A stretch of DNA of 64,000 bases from Cheilinus undulatus (taxonomy: Eukaryota; Chordata; Actinopteri; Labriformes; Labridae): assembly GCF_018320785.1 (NCBI RefSeq), contig NC_054870.1, positions 4,040,433 through 4,104,432 on the forward strand. The letters run 5' to 3'. This document shows positions 46,540 to 57,989 of the stretch, in pieces; the first letter of the stretch is position 1; each line of letters begins with the position of its first letter. Position numbers and translations under genes: made by a program. The notes beneath the pieces were generated by a model. It searched no databases. It saw only the letters and a list, made by a program, of their open reading frames with translations, and had not been told where the DNA came from.

Positions 46540-46928
46540 CTCTGTTTTAGCTAGCCCACCAATCCCCTCTATTCCCCCTCTCTGCGCACTCCTCTGCAGC
46601 GTGTGGAGAGCTGCTTGTTGACGCACCGACAACAACCAATCATACGCCGCCTCTCCAAGCTGCAGGAACATATTGACCAATGAGAGAAGAGTACGGGCGG
46701 GATGTGTCCAGGCCAAGCACACTTCCACAAAAAAATCACTGGTATTGAAGAGCGATAAAGAGACAGAGACGGAGTGTGACAAGGACAGGCGAAGAAGAAG
46801 ACACAGGTACAGGGCTGCGGTTTAACGGGGGGGCTCTCCAGGATAACTTCCGGACATGGACGGGTCCGTTTGACCGGCGCCAGACAACCACTCTCGCGTT
46901 CTCCAACAGGTTCACCGCAGCCGCGAGC
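46540..46928 (+). promoter_or_regulatory. hnrnpll: CpG-rich promoter and 5' UTR of the hnrnpll-like gene
   Basis: GC and CpG content rise sharply compared with the surroundings. Two CCAAT boxes (46636-46640 and 46677-46681) and a GC box GGGCGGG (46695-46701) precede the coding exon by 230-300 bases. There is no TATA box in a useful position. The open frame extends upstream of the chosen start without a stop, which is expected in GC-rich 5' UTR sequence. Confidence 0.6.
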
Positions 46929-47150
46929 ATGTCGACGGTAGAAGGAGCCAGGCAGCGGGAGGAAGGGGACTACGGAAGGGCGGCAAAGCGGCTGAAAACA
47001 GAGGAAAGGGAGACGGAGGAGAGAGAGGAGGGGGAGGAGGAGCTGGAGGAGGGGGAGGACTCGGACACGGGCTCGCTGACCGGTAACGGAGAGTCAGCTG
47101 TAGACAACCGGGCCCGGTGGAGTGCCAACCAGTACGGAGCAGGACGGAGG
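46929..47150 (+). CDS. hnrnpll: First coding exon of an hnRNP L-like RNA-binding protein (probably hnrnpll)
   Basis: ATG 46929 (A at -3) starts 74 codons, ending in phase 0 at donor AGG|GTAAGG. The peptide has YGRAAKRLKTEERE near residues 15-28, matching the AKRLKTEEGE motif at the N-terminus of vertebrate HNRNPLL. An acidic Glu-rich tract follows (residues 24-45), then a polar linker to QYGAGRR. In this family exon 1 encodes only such a disordered N-terminus, and the four RRMs come from later exons. HNRNPLL regulates alternative splicing in the nucleus. Its next-door position to galm supports the call, since the two are neighbours in human. No RRM exon was found downstream in the window. An hnrnpl paralogue is the main alternative. 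An in-frame upstream ATG at 46776 would add 51 residues but is less likely. Confidence 0.62.
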
Positions 47151-47819
47151 GTAAGGAGCGCAAAAATATTATCTAACGTTACCCTGCAGCAGAGCATCAC
47201 TGACGGCCGCGTGCGTGTGCGCGCGACCGTGTCATTGTGTCAGTGAGCAAGCATCCCCTCTCTGTCACAGCTACAGGTTCCTTAATGTCAGCAGTAGTCA
47301 GCACAGACTGGAGACCAGAGACGAGACCAGAGTGTCTCCAGACAAAACTACATTTTAGATTATAACTAAGATGGCCTCCAGACGTTTAATAATTTATACT
47401 CTTGATTTTTAATGCCTTAAAGGAAATGTTGCAACATAATGATGCAATATACTTGTGTTTTTTTCCTTCTGTTTTATTGTTATAGAGGCTTTCTGCATGT
47501 GTCACAATATTTCAGCAATACCAAGAGAGGTCTGGACTCAGTTTATGGGGTTAAAGTTGTTCTTGCTCAAAGCAGTAGTAAACAATTTATTAAATTGTTT
47601 TGTTTTTCAATCATGAAATCAGGAAATGAAATTAAAAAAGAAGAAATTGTTTTTTCAACATGCACAGCTGGGATGTTGTCCTTAGAAATTGGACGGATGA
47701 TCCAACGTAGCAGCGTTATGTTTGAGGAAACAGAACCAACAGACCTACCTAGTTTTTTCTTTCATATCCTCATACCTTAGCACTAATGACAATTGACTTA
47801 GAGATTTAACACGGTAAAG
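47151..47819. other. hnrnpll intron 1, left part
   Basis: Intron sequence. An open + strand frame at 47439-47780 has no family resemblance. Confidence 0.4.
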
Positions 47820-48290
47820 TGGTAAGTTTAAAGGCTCAAAATCGGAGATAAAAATTCAATCTTATTAGCTCAAAAGGCATTTAAAGTCAAAGTCATGTTT
47901 TTAAAAGGCAAATATACAAGAAAGAAAGTTTAAATCATGGTTTTTAATGGTCAAAATGTGAAATAAAAATCTGAAATCATGAGTTTTTAAGGTCTAAAAA
48001 AAAATTGTGAGTTTTACAGGTCAAAATACTACATCAAATTTAAAATTGAGGATAAAAAAGGCCAAATTATGAGATAAAAGTCAAAGTAAGGAGCTATAAA
48101 GGTCAAAGGTGAGAGAAATAAATAAAAATCATGAGTTTAAAGATCAAAATATTATTTAAAAATTCAAAATTGAGGATCTGAAAAGGTTAAAAACAAAATA
48201 AAAAGTCAAAAGTGTGAATTTAAAAGGTGAAAATATGAAATAAAACCCCAAAACCATAACGTTGCATGATAACTGTGAGATGCAAAATCA
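47820..48290 (-). repeat. Degenerate relative of the 41-bp minisatellite
   Basis: The + strand carries repeated 'aaaaggtcaaaatatgagat'-like units with many changes, for example 'caaattatgagataaaagtc' (48063) and 'gtttaaagatcaaaatat' (48133). These are the inverse of the 37001-38575 unit, heavily diverged. Confidence 0.6.
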
Positions 48291-48399
48291 AAAATATTAA
48301 ATGAAAACAGAAATTTATTCTCCCATATTCCTGACTCGTTTACTTATTCTTCTTTTTTTTCTCTTTCTTATTTTTGTGACAGAACAAGGACATTTTAAA

Positions 48400-48555
48400 T
48401 CATTAGGGTTCAGTTTACATTTTTAAACCGGAGGAAATCTGCAGACCTCAAACCAGTGGGCCAGATGTAATAAAAAAATAAGATGGCGGTCCAGGAATAA
48501 CTGTACCATGGGCCGGATTTGGCCCCCAGGCCTTGAGTTTGACACCTTTGATCTA
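48400..48555 (-). mobile_element. hAT-like terminal fragment
   Basis: The - strand end reads CAAAGGTGTCAAACTCAAGG then 'cctgggggccaaatccggcc', a hAT-type terminus. The '..gaaatctgcagacctcaaac' segment also occurs at 23967. Confidence 0.5.
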
Positions 48556-48635
48556 ACTGAATTTTTGAAGTGTGTTAACTCTGAAGTTTTACGTCTTAAC
48601 TACAGCTTGTTTAATTATTTTCACTCCATAAGAAT

Positions 48636-49174
48636 TAGGGCTGAACGATTTGCAAAAATTATCTTATTGCAATTCTTTTCCCCCAAATATTGCGATTTAA
48701 TATGCGATTATTCTTGGGTTAATCTTGTGTATTTTTCGACAAATTCAAGCAATAAATAACTCCATAAATAAGACCATGTGTATTGAAAACAGTGAAGATA
48801 TTTCTGAAGCAATTAATCCATAGAAGCATGAATCTAGATATGTAGGTGCAACAAGATTTAAGCTATAAAGGAGGCGGCTGGGGTGGAGGAGGTGAGGCTG
48901 GCTACCAGCTGATCACAGCTGGGGGTTAAAGGCATTATCTTTTCTATGTCACTCATTTTGATTAAGAAAAATATAAAACACAAAGGAGGATTTCTGTAAA
49001 CTATTATAAAGAAAATGACACTTGAATGTTTATGTGCATAAAATCTGCTGCTGCATTAAACTGGTATTTTGACACATTTCAAGTTAAAGAAAAATATTGC
49101 AGCTTCTGTGATTTGAAAATTGCAGCAGGCCATATTGTGATTTAATCTAATTTGTGATTAATTGCCCTGCCCTA
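48636..49174 (+). mobile_element. hAT-type non-autonomous element with 8-bp target duplication
   Basis: Starts TAGGGCTGAACGATTTGC and ends AATTGCCCTGCCCTA. The perfect 8-bp repeat ATAAGAAT flanks it at 48628-48635 and 49175-49182. Length 539 bp, no transposase. Best-preserved member of the family also seen at 7315, 19979, 54863, 55707 and 62714. Confidence 0.88.
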
Positions 49175-49189
49175 ATAAGAATGTATGTC

Positions 49190-50445
49190 TACAGTGCTTA
49201 ACAAATAGACCACCTGTCATAAAAACGAGAAAACATAATATTTTAGAAATCTTTCAAAAACTTGTTTGAAACTAAAAATGTTATTGTTGTTTATTTGGCA
49301 AATAACAAACTGAAACAACTAAATAGTCCTTTTTCACACATAATAACCAAAAAACTTCATGTTTTGTATGGCCTCCTTTGGCCTTGATAACAGCTATGAA
49401 CCCACGACCAATCAGCTTCAGTCCAGAAGGGATTCCACACTCACAAAATATTTAGCCTTAATCTTAAGATTTATGTATTTCAATTGCAAATAAAATTTCC
49501 ATCCATTTGAATTACTTAGGTTTAACATAAACGGGTCAATAGACTTTATGTGCTGCATATTTGTCGCTAAATGTAAATGAAACAACAAAGAATGAAATTT
49601 ATGTAAAAATACCAATAAACCCAATGTTTTTTTAATAGATAATGACAGATTTATGTATTCATTATTGAGAAATCCAGTTTGTTTCAAATACTTTAGAATG
49701 AGTGTATGTATTTAATATGCAGCACATAAAGTTTATTGGCCTGTTTATGTTAAATCTAAGTCATCAACAGTCCAGTGTTTGTGCTCCCTGGTAAATCTGA
49801 TGTGCTTGTGGATGTTTGCAGGCCTCAATAATGGCTTCTTAGCAGCTGTTCTTCTCTTTAAGCCTTGTTCCCTCAGTCGTCTGCTTGTGGTCATTCTGGA
49901 GACTTTCTCAGACTCTGATCTAGAAGCATTCATCTCTGCCTAAAGATCAGCAGTGCTCTTCCTTCTGTCTCTAGTACTTCAAATCTTGAGGTGTCTGACA
50001 TCTGCTTCAGTTAACTTTGGTTTCCTGCCTCTTCCTTGGCGCATTTTCTAAGTACCAGTCTGGGCAATTGACTCCAAAGCAGACTTGACCACACTGTGAG
50101 AACACTTTATGTCTTTCCCTGTTTGTCTCAGAGACCATCCAGCATCATGAAGTGCTTTAATGCGGACTCTTTCATTTTCAGTGATCTCTCCACGTTTTAC
50201 CATTTTGAACAGGAATGAGGAATTTCAAACTGAATTCACTTTTTTATACCCAAATTTGAGCCGGCTCACGGGGCTTCTCTGAGAAGTCAGAAATGAATCA
50301 AGAATAACATTCAACCACTAAAACTCATTTTTCTGTTCAGGAATGCAAGTAAATAACTATAATTTGACATATTAATCAAGAAATATTAATGTGATTTACA
50401 ATTTTTTCATTTTTTTTAAATCAATATATTTGAAAATTCATGGAT
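49190..50445 (-). mobile_element. Tc1-like transposon relic, copy B1
   Basis: Left end TACAGTGCTTAACAAATAG. The - strand transposase would start at 50203. The N-terminal part is readable (MNASRSESEKVSRMTTSRRL, TAAKKPLLRPANIHKHI) but has stops. The central DDE region is missing relative to copy B2 at 55897, and a small MITE sits at 49515-49760. Confidence 0.82.
49515..49760. mobile_element. MITE with 47-bp inverted ends nested in Tc1 copy B1
   Basis: CTTAGGTTTAACATAAACGG through 'ctttatgtgctgcatatt' at the left is mirrored by 'aatatgcagcacataaag' through 'gtttatgttaaatctaag' at the right, with about five differences over 47 bases. It is absent from copy B2. Confidence 0.8.
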
Positions 50446-50810
50446 AACAATTAGTGTCATTAGTGTCCCAGAGGGCAAATTGGGTTGCAGCGAGAAGCAC
50501 AAAAAACACATAAGACATGGAGTTACAGTACAAACATACAACATGCTCACAGATAGATGTTACTGAACAATATGCTAGTACACTCAAGTCATCGCTAAAA
50601 CAATGCTAAAATAGTACTAAAATGAAGTTTTTGTTGTGTGTTTCTTTAAATGCAAATGAGGTCCTTCTTATCCCGCCCTTTTCTACCCGAGGGCGCATTG
50701 ACACAAGCACAGCTGCACACCTACATGGCTGTGGGTGGTGGCGTTTTGGTCTGTGGAAGAGATGACAACAATGACAGAATACATTTTGGACTTTCTTGTT
50801 CATTCTAATA

Positions 50811-51415
50811 ATAATTATGTTTATTTATATAGCACTTATCAAAACCAAGTTACAAAGTGCTTTACAAAAACATCAAAGTTCATCAGTGAAAAACACAATA
50901 AATAGAAAAATAATCATTGATTAAAAATAAAAGAATACACCAGATAGAAGACCGCCACTAGATAGAAGAATAAAAAGAAAAGAAAAATTGCATGTAATAT
51001 TAAAAACCTTGACCAATGGAAAAACAATGACATAAACAAGGGACCATAAGTAAAACACAGTTCACAAGAAAGCTTTCTGATAAAGATGTGTTTTTTTTAA
51101 AAGTGATTTAAAAGAAGACACTGATTTAGCTAGTCTGAGATCCTCAGGCAGGTCGTTCCATAGCTGAGGTGCCCTACTAGCAAATGCTCTGTCGCCTTTT
51201 GTTTGAAAGTGTGAGGTGGGAACAACACATTCTGCCATGATATGCTCATTTAAGGGGTCATGGGAGTACTGGAGTGGCTGTAAAATCCCATCTCTACTAG
51301 CTACTGTATTTAAGGGCAACCAGAAGGTTGTTGGCTCAGTCCCTGGCTGACAGTCACATGTCAGTTTGTCCTTCCATGGGAGCCTTACCCCAGTTTTCTC
51401 CAAATGCTGCATCTG
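50811..51415 (-). mobile_element. L2/Maui-like LINE, 5'-truncated
   Basis: The - strand encodes RAPQLWNDLPEDLRLAKSVS then SFKSLLKKTHLYQKAFL, the C-terminus of an L2-like reverse transcriptase. The 3' UTR ends 'tgctatataaataaac'-like with an AAT tail at 50811-50818. Confidence 0.78.
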
Positions 51416-52394
51416 TGGAGTTTAAATGTGCTTGCTTGCATTTGACTGGGATGATTAGTGAATGTGGAGTGAATTGGTATGAATAGGTAGGCCTGCAGTG
51501 TAAAATGGCTTTGACTACTCAGACAACTGGAAAAGCACTACAAGCTCAAGTCCACTGGACTGGTATCTGAAACAGGGTTTGGACTGGTGCATCCCTGATA
51601 CTCACCCCTCTAAATGCATTCTGCACACATGAGTCTTTCTCAGGCTGGTTGCACAAGAATGCCAGAAGTTGTCAGATAAAATAACTGCAGAGCTCATTGG
51701 CTCTGCTCTTCTCCCAGATGTTCAGTGAGGAGGAGGCAGTGTAATTGTAAGGTTGGATAATCACAAAACTTGGCGTGCTGTCTCTGTTTTTTTGGAAGTT
51801 TACTCTTTGATAAAAAAGCATCCTCAGCTGGAGCTGCTAACAATTCTTGTGACTCACATTTATTTATTTTGACTTTAGAACACAGAAGTGTTACAGGACC
51901 AGCCCAATGACAAAAGCACAGCAGGTCAAACCACAGGCTCTCTTTGAGGGAACTTTATCTGGGTCATTTTTAATCTCTGATCAGAGGTCGGGGTTTGAAT
52001 AGGGTAGATAGATTAGACCAGGGAATGGGGAGGGGCTGTAAGTAAAGGGATTCTATTCAGAGGTAGGAATTTACAGTAATTTCAGTACCAAAGTGCTCAC
52101 TAATATATATTCTACAGGAACGATAAGTCTGACACAGACTGACCCTAAAACTTACCCAGAAATACAGTTATTTAATAAACATCAGTACAGTTTAGCTCAG
52201 CATCTCCAAATGGAGAGTTTAAAGAACTTAAAGTATTTTTTAGTTGGTACATGATGGATAAACACATTTAAAAATCTCAAAATGAAACCTGAACTGTAAC
52301 TTTCTGTTCCACATTACATTTTTGATAAAGGCAAATTGTTTATAGACTGCCTGATAACAGGACCTTACTCAGACCTTCAGCTGCTCAAAACGTC
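51416..52394. other. hnrnpll intron 1, nothing recognised
   Basis: No feature recognised. Confidence 0.45.
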
Positions 52395-52402
52395 CTTTAG
52401 CA

Positions 52403-53413
52403 CAGGGGTTCTCAACCCTTTCAGCCTGCGACCCCCAAAATAAAGGTGCCAGTGACCGAGGACCCCCACTGGACCTGAAGGTGGCTGAACACAGCCATGT
52501 ACATTCAAGGATAGTCATGTGGAGACAAGGCTGCCCATTAGGGGGGAAAAATGGGTGAGCTTTCTGGAGCCCAGAGAAACTGGGGACCAGCAAAATCCTG
52601 GTCCATTGTAAAGTTTGTATATTTAACCTGAATAATAACCACTCTTATCAAAGAAACACATTTTAATTCATTTGTGTAGTAAGTAGCCCTCCTCAGAAAA
52701 GTAAATCTTTTACTTAAAAACAGAATTAAAATACATTAAGAATAGCTAAAATGGGTTAATAATGGCAAAAAATGGTGGGAAAGGTGGTGAAATTAGATTT
52801 TAAAAGTAGCAGAAATGGGTTAGAAATGCCAAAAATTAGATTAAAGTGACAAAAAATAACCAACAGATGGCAAAAATGTGTTAAAGTGGCAAAATGGGCA
52901 AATTCAGTGGTACAAGGGGATTCAAAAGTGGCTGAAATGGTGTTAAAGTGGCAAAAATAGGTGGAAATTTGGTGAAATGGGATGAAAATTGATATAAACT
53001 GACAAAAAGGGTTAACTCAGACAGAAATAGTCATAAAACTGGCAAACGTGGGTTTTTCAAGTTGTGAAATGTGGCTTAAAAAGTGGTGAAAGAGGTTAAG
53101 AGTGGCAATAATGTGTCAACAGAGCCAACAATAGGCAGAGATGCAAGCTTTGGTTAAGAAGTGGCAAAAACAGGCAAAAAAAGTGGTGGAAAGTGTTAAA
53201 AATTGACAAAAAATGGGTTTTAAGTTGCAAAAATATGTCAACATTGGCAACATTGGTGGGAAAAGTGATAAAAATGGGTTAAAATTTGGCAAAATAGGTG
53301 TAAAGTGGAAAAAGTGTGAATCATAAACGTTATTCTTTTTTTAAGGCATCTGGACCCCCTCTCAGTGTCTCGCAACCCCATGTGGGGTCCAGACCCCAAC
53401 GTTGAGAACCCTG
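52403..53413 (+). mobile_element. hAT-type non-autonomous element, intact, 8-bp target duplication
   Basis: Left end CAGGGGTTCTCAACCC; right end CAACGTTGAGAACCCTG. The perfect 8-bp duplication CTTTAGCA is at 52395-52402 and 53414-53421. At 1011 bp it is the most complete copy of the family also at 2745, 29758 and 30056. Positions 52730-53300 are filled by degenerate 'agtggcaaaaatgggtt'-type units. Confidence 0.93.
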
Positions 53414-53421
53414 CTTTAGCA

Positions 53422-53719
53422 AGACACTGCACTTACAATATCTCTCACAGACAGAGCATTATGAATGAAAATATGCAAACTAGATAGATACCTTCATAAT
53501 TCATTTATCCTGAGGGAAATAGAGTGGTGCAGGAATTAGTCTTAAAAACGCTGAAGTGAGTTAGCATTTTAGCACTTCCGGTTCCCTCATCTGAAATACC
53601 TGAAATAAAGTCTGTGGTGAACACAAGCTCAAGGGATTTTAATGGTTTTCTACAATATAGAGTTCATGTGAAAGTGCCTCACGTCTTAATAAAGGCGGTT
53701 GCTGAAGGTTAGCTAGCTA
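53422..53719. other. Spacer, nothing recognised
   Basis: No feature recognised. Confidence 0.45.
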
Positions 53720-54585
53720 GGACTACAGCGTTTGTCGGGACCACTGTACATCATCCCCCCGAGCGCGGCAGCTGACCCCGAATTTCTATATACAGCATGC
53801 GTGCTGCATACTAAAGCGCCGTGGGTTTGCTCCGACTGAGAGGCGAGCGACCTTGCTCACTGGAAGCGAGTCTAGAGCGCTGCGCCGCGGCGCACAGCCC
53901 TGATCAACAGGAAGAGATCAGAGAAGAACTGCGAGTTCACGCAGGAATAGCATGTCAACAACGGACTATTTTACATTAAAGGGTTAATTTATCATCCTTT
54001 CCAGTATAAGTCCATGATATTGTTGCTTCCACCATTGGGTGAGTGCATTAGGAAGTTAAAAGGTTAGTATTTGCTGAAAGGATCTGTGGTTTTATGCAAA
54101 ATTCTTTGGCTAAATGTCCCCAAAAGTTAACTTTTCCTCGTCAATGGCGCCATTGTAGCTCTGTGACCCACTGACCTCTCGGTGCAGGATGAGACATAAT
54201 GTTGATATAGAGATGATTTACAATCGGGAGTCTGTGCATTGTGTTTTATTTTGAAAGAACCTGATGTTCTACGTTTGTGACTTCCATGGTTGGTGCTTTC
54301 TGAACAACAGTGAATTTACAAGCTTTGGCGGTGGCCGGCGCTGAAATAGACCTGCAGCGTATCGGAAACGAAGCAGAGTGGAGTGCAGGCATGCGCCGCT
54401 GCCAGTCTGGAGCGCCGGCTATGGAAATGCTCTGATAGACTAGAGAGGGAGCGAAGTGCTCCGCAGTTCGATTCGCTGGCGTTCCACGGCGCGCACGCTG
54501 TATATGGAAATTCAGGGTGAGCGTGCCGCTCACTCGTATCTGTGGGTGATGACGTAAATTTAGTCGACTGTGTCGTAGTTTAGTT
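53720..54585. mobile_element. GC-rich DNA element with long imperfect inverted ends
   Basis: 'gaatttctatatacagcatg' with 'gagcgcggcagctgac' before it (53758-53800) is mirrored by 'catatacagcgtgcgcgcc' and 'gagtgagcggcacgctcacc' on the inverted right side (54480-54540). Outer bases 'actac' also pair. The CpG-rich ends make it look like a CpG island, but no exon could be supported. Exact borders are uncertain. Confidence 0.55.
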
Positions 54586-54862
54586 TGGCATGACAGTATC
54601 TTTTTGCTTTAAGTTATATTTACGGACCAACTATGATGCTCATATTTTTAATCTATGACGATTATCTATAGGAACAAAATGTGCTCGATTCATAAACTTT
54701 TATTAGACACAGATTTTATTGTCAGCAATGATCTAAAAACTCACTGAACAGTCCTGTAGGCTCGTCGCTGAAGTCACCCATGTGATGCTGAATTCTGGGT
54801 TTTGCCTACTATATCCTGACTGCACCCCTCTGTTTAAGACTGTATTTCAAGGAGACCACAGA

Positions 54863-55563
54863 GCTGGGCGATATGTGAAAAAAATTTAATCTCTGATTTA
54901 TTTCCCACCAAACTTGATTTACGATTTTAAATGATTCTTTTTGTTTTCAGATGAAAAAAAAATACAGTCATGTTTCTTTTATTTTTAATCAACAACATGT
55001 AACCTAATAGAACTGAATTTTTCTTTATACGTTAAAGTGTGAGCTTTAAACTTGTCTTTAAAAGTGAACTGTGCAGGGTTGTTTACATGAACACTCAGGC
55101 TCTGAAAGTTATCTGCTTAGGAAACAGACTGAATGTAACGCTGATGTATCTCCATGATCTGTGCAAGTAAACCAGACCACCAGAATAGTGTTGATTATTT
55201 CTGTAGTTGTGTTTGATTACTTGTCATCTCTGCCACAGTGTTGGATAAAAATGTTGGCAAGAAGACTAAAAGTATGTTGAATTTCAATTTCTACGAAAAG
55301 GATTTAGAGTGAATATGATCATTAAAACTGAACAGGACGTTTTTCTTTGTTTGAGGGGATTTTTTCCTTGAGTTTGAGAACACTGGTTACGAAAGGAAAA
55401 AAGTATAATTTTTCTACAGGGTTTCCAGAACTATAAGAATTTAAGCTTTTACTTCAGAATAATTGCGGTTAGTTTTGAGAGAAAATCTAGATTTTCAATT
55501 GTTGAAATCTCAGTTTTCCCAAAACCCAATTTATAGATTTAATGAATTTATTGCCCAGCCCTA
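54863..55563. mobile_element. hAT-like non-autonomous element, degenerate
   Basis: Left end 'gagctgggcgatatgtg' and right end 'ttattgcccagcccta' are inverse to each other and fit the GGGCTGGGCAATT family. The interior is diverged. Confidence 0.6.
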
Positions 55564-55896
55564 GGAGACAGGTGTAAAGCTGTCAACAAATTCATCGTTG
55601 GATTCTGTTGCATTTATCCTTTTCCCTGTAATGACCATTTCACCTTTTTGTCACTACCTACCGTAATGACATTCAGCTGATTTTACTAACACTCTTAGGT
55701 CTCAGTTAGGGCTGACAATTAGCGAAAATAACCAGATTGTGATTTTTTTCCCCCAGTAATGCGATTACAATTTAATATGCCATTATTTGTAGGTTTTTCA
55801 TCTTATTTGTTGTTCAACAATATAAGCAAGAACTGCTTCTATATTATAAAAAGCACGGTATTAGGTAAGTTAAACTAGGAATAAAATATTTACAAA

Positions 55897-57540
55897 AATA
55901 TACAGTGATTAACAAACTCAAACGACTAAATAGTCCTTTTTCACACATAATAACCAAAAAACTTCATATTTTGTGTGGCCTCCTTTGGCCTTGATAACAG
56001 CTTGCATTCTTGCTGCCATCGTTTTTATGGACTTTTCCACAGTCTCTTTTGTTATTGAGGTCCAAATAGTTTCTAGCTGTTCTCACAGACTTGCTTTAGA
56101 TGAAACTTTTGTGCCATCAATCTTTGAATCTACTAAATCCCAAATTTGATCAATAGGATTCAAATCCGGACTTTGACTTGGCCAGTCCATCGGTTCCAGT
56201 ACTCCGGATTCCTTTTTCTTGGTCAAATAGTCTCTGCACAGCTTTGAAGTATGCTTAGGGTCATTGTCTTGTTGGTATTTGAACCCACGACCAATTAGAT
56301 TCAGTCCGGAAGGGATTCCATGATGCACCAGATGTTGTGGTAGACGTTCTTGTTCATGATAGCGTGGATTTTCACTCATTTGCCCCCGCCGTATCCACAA
56401 ATGGAGCCCCATACCATAATGGAATCTCCACCGTGTTTCACTGTGGGTGCAATGCATCTGGCATCAAAACGTTCTCCAGCTTTTCTGTGGACATAAACAC
56501 GACCATGCTGACCCAAGGGTTCAAACTTGGACTCGTCTGTCCAGAGTACCTTCTTCCAGTCATCAACAGTCCAGTGTTTGTGCTCCCTGGTAAATCTGAG
56601 GCATTTCTGGATGTTTGCAGGCCTCAATAATGGCTTCTTAGCAGCTGTTCTTCCCTTTAAGCCTTGTTCCCTCAGTCGTCTGCTTATGGTCACTCTGGAG
56701 ACTTTCTCAGACTCTGATCTAGAAGCATTCATCTCTGCCTGAAGATCAGCAGTGCTCTTCCTTCTGTCTTGAGTACTTCAAATCTTGAGGTGTCTGACAT
56801 CTTCTTCAGTTAACTTTGGTTTCCTGCCTCTTCCTTGGCGCATTTTCTAAGTACCAGTCTGGGCAATTGACTCCAAAGCAGACTTGACCACACTGTGAGA
56901 ACACTTTATGTCTTTCCCTGTTTGTCTCAGAGACCATCCAGCATCATGAAGTGCTTTAATGCGGACTCTTTCATTTTCAGTGATCTCCCCACGTTTTACC
57001 ATTTTGAACAGGAATGAGGAATAATAATAATAATAATAATAATATCTTGAATTTATATAGCGCCTTTGAAGAAACCCAAGGATGCTTTACAGGAACACAT
57101 ATACATGGACAAACTATGTGAGGGGTAGGATGAGTGTAAGGGGTGGTTTAGTGAAGACTGTAGGCTGTGGTGAACAGGTGGTGCTTGAGACGTTTTTTGA
57201 AAATGTCCAGAGATGGAGCGCTACGAATGTCTGCAGGAAGAGTGTTCCAGAGGGTGGGAACTGCAGCACTGAAGGCTCTGTCTCCATAGAATTTCAAACT
57301 GAATTCACCTTTTTATACCCAAATTTGAGCCGGCTCACTGGGCTTCTCTGAGCAGTCAGAAATGAATCAAGAATAACATTCAACCACTAAAACTCATTTT
57401 TCTGTTCAGGAATGCAAGTAAATAACTATAATTTGACATATTAATCAAGAAATATTTATGTGCTTTACTATTTTTTCAGTTTTCTTGTAAATCAGTAAAT
57501 TTGAAATTCATGGATAACAATAATGATTATATTTTAGCAT
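55897..57540 (-). pseudogene. Tc1-like transposon, copy B2, nearly full transposase with stops
   Basis: The - strand transposase starts at 57002 and runs to about 56083. Readable blocks are [60 protein letters not shown] and [20 protein letters not shown]. The glutamate expected in NPIE reads D, and several in-frame stops occur after the [10 protein letters not shown] block. The LINE fragment 57021-57285 interrupts the region just upstream of the transposase start. The right terminus is not sharply defined and could extend to about 57660. Confidence 0.8.
57021..57285 (-). mobile_element. L2-like LINE 3' end inserted in Tc1 copy B2
   Basis: The - strand encodes YGDRAFSAAVPTLWNTLPAD then IRSAPSLDIFKKRLKHHLF, an L2-type C-terminus. 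It ends 'ggcgctatataaattcaag' plus an (AAT)n tail at 57021-57044. Copy B1 at 50210-50230 shows the uninterrupted site. Confidence 0.85.
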
Positions 57541-57989
57541 TGAAAATATCATTTGGGTTAAAGAGCTTCTACATATTGGTGTATTAACCATTGCAGAAAC
57601 ATAAAAAATGATTTTGGTAATTACCAGTGCTGTTAATTTAGGGCAGCTGTGGCATAAAACTCACTTTGGGTGGTGATGGATGGAAAATGTATTACATTAT
57701 TGCATAATGCGGCGCTACAGGCTGGAATAGCAAATTTTACATCAATCGCTATATTGAAGGAGATGATCTTTTTTATATTATTTTAATTTTGATGAAGAAA
57801 AACAAATACATGAACAAGAAAAGTGTACATTTGCATAGCCTTTAGAGCATAAAATCTATAAAATATTGTATAAAAATGGTATTTTGACACATCTCAGGTT
57901 AAAGAAATATTGCACTGTCTGTGATCTGAAAATTGCAGCATGCTAAATTGTGATTTAATCTAATTTGTGATTAATTGCCCAGCCCTAAA

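Larger units (their letters stand above)
55707..57986 (+). mobile_element. hAT-like element split by a Tc1 insertion
   Basis: Starts TAGGGCTGACAATTAGCG and ends AATTGCCCAGCCCTA. Its left 190 and right roughly 300 bases align with the two halves of the intact copy at 48636-49174, so the middle is inserted DNA. No 8-bp duplication is visible at the outer ends. Confidence 0.75.

Noticed and set aside
46776..46928. Upstream in-frame ATG extending the hnrnpll-like exon by 51 residues
   Set aside because: The upstream peptide has no resemblance to the family, and an open frame is expected in GC-rich 5' UTR sequence. The ATG at 46929 begins the conserved part.
46912..47200. Minus-strand open frames over the hnrnpll first exon
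   Set aside because: Shadow frames of a GC-rich, Glu-coding exon. The Pro/Ser-rich products have no support.
53740..53940. CpG island promoter of a separate gene
   Set aside because: The CpG-rich stretch pairs as an inverted repeat with 54480-54540 and no splice donor with coding sequence follows, so a transposable element is the simpler explanation.
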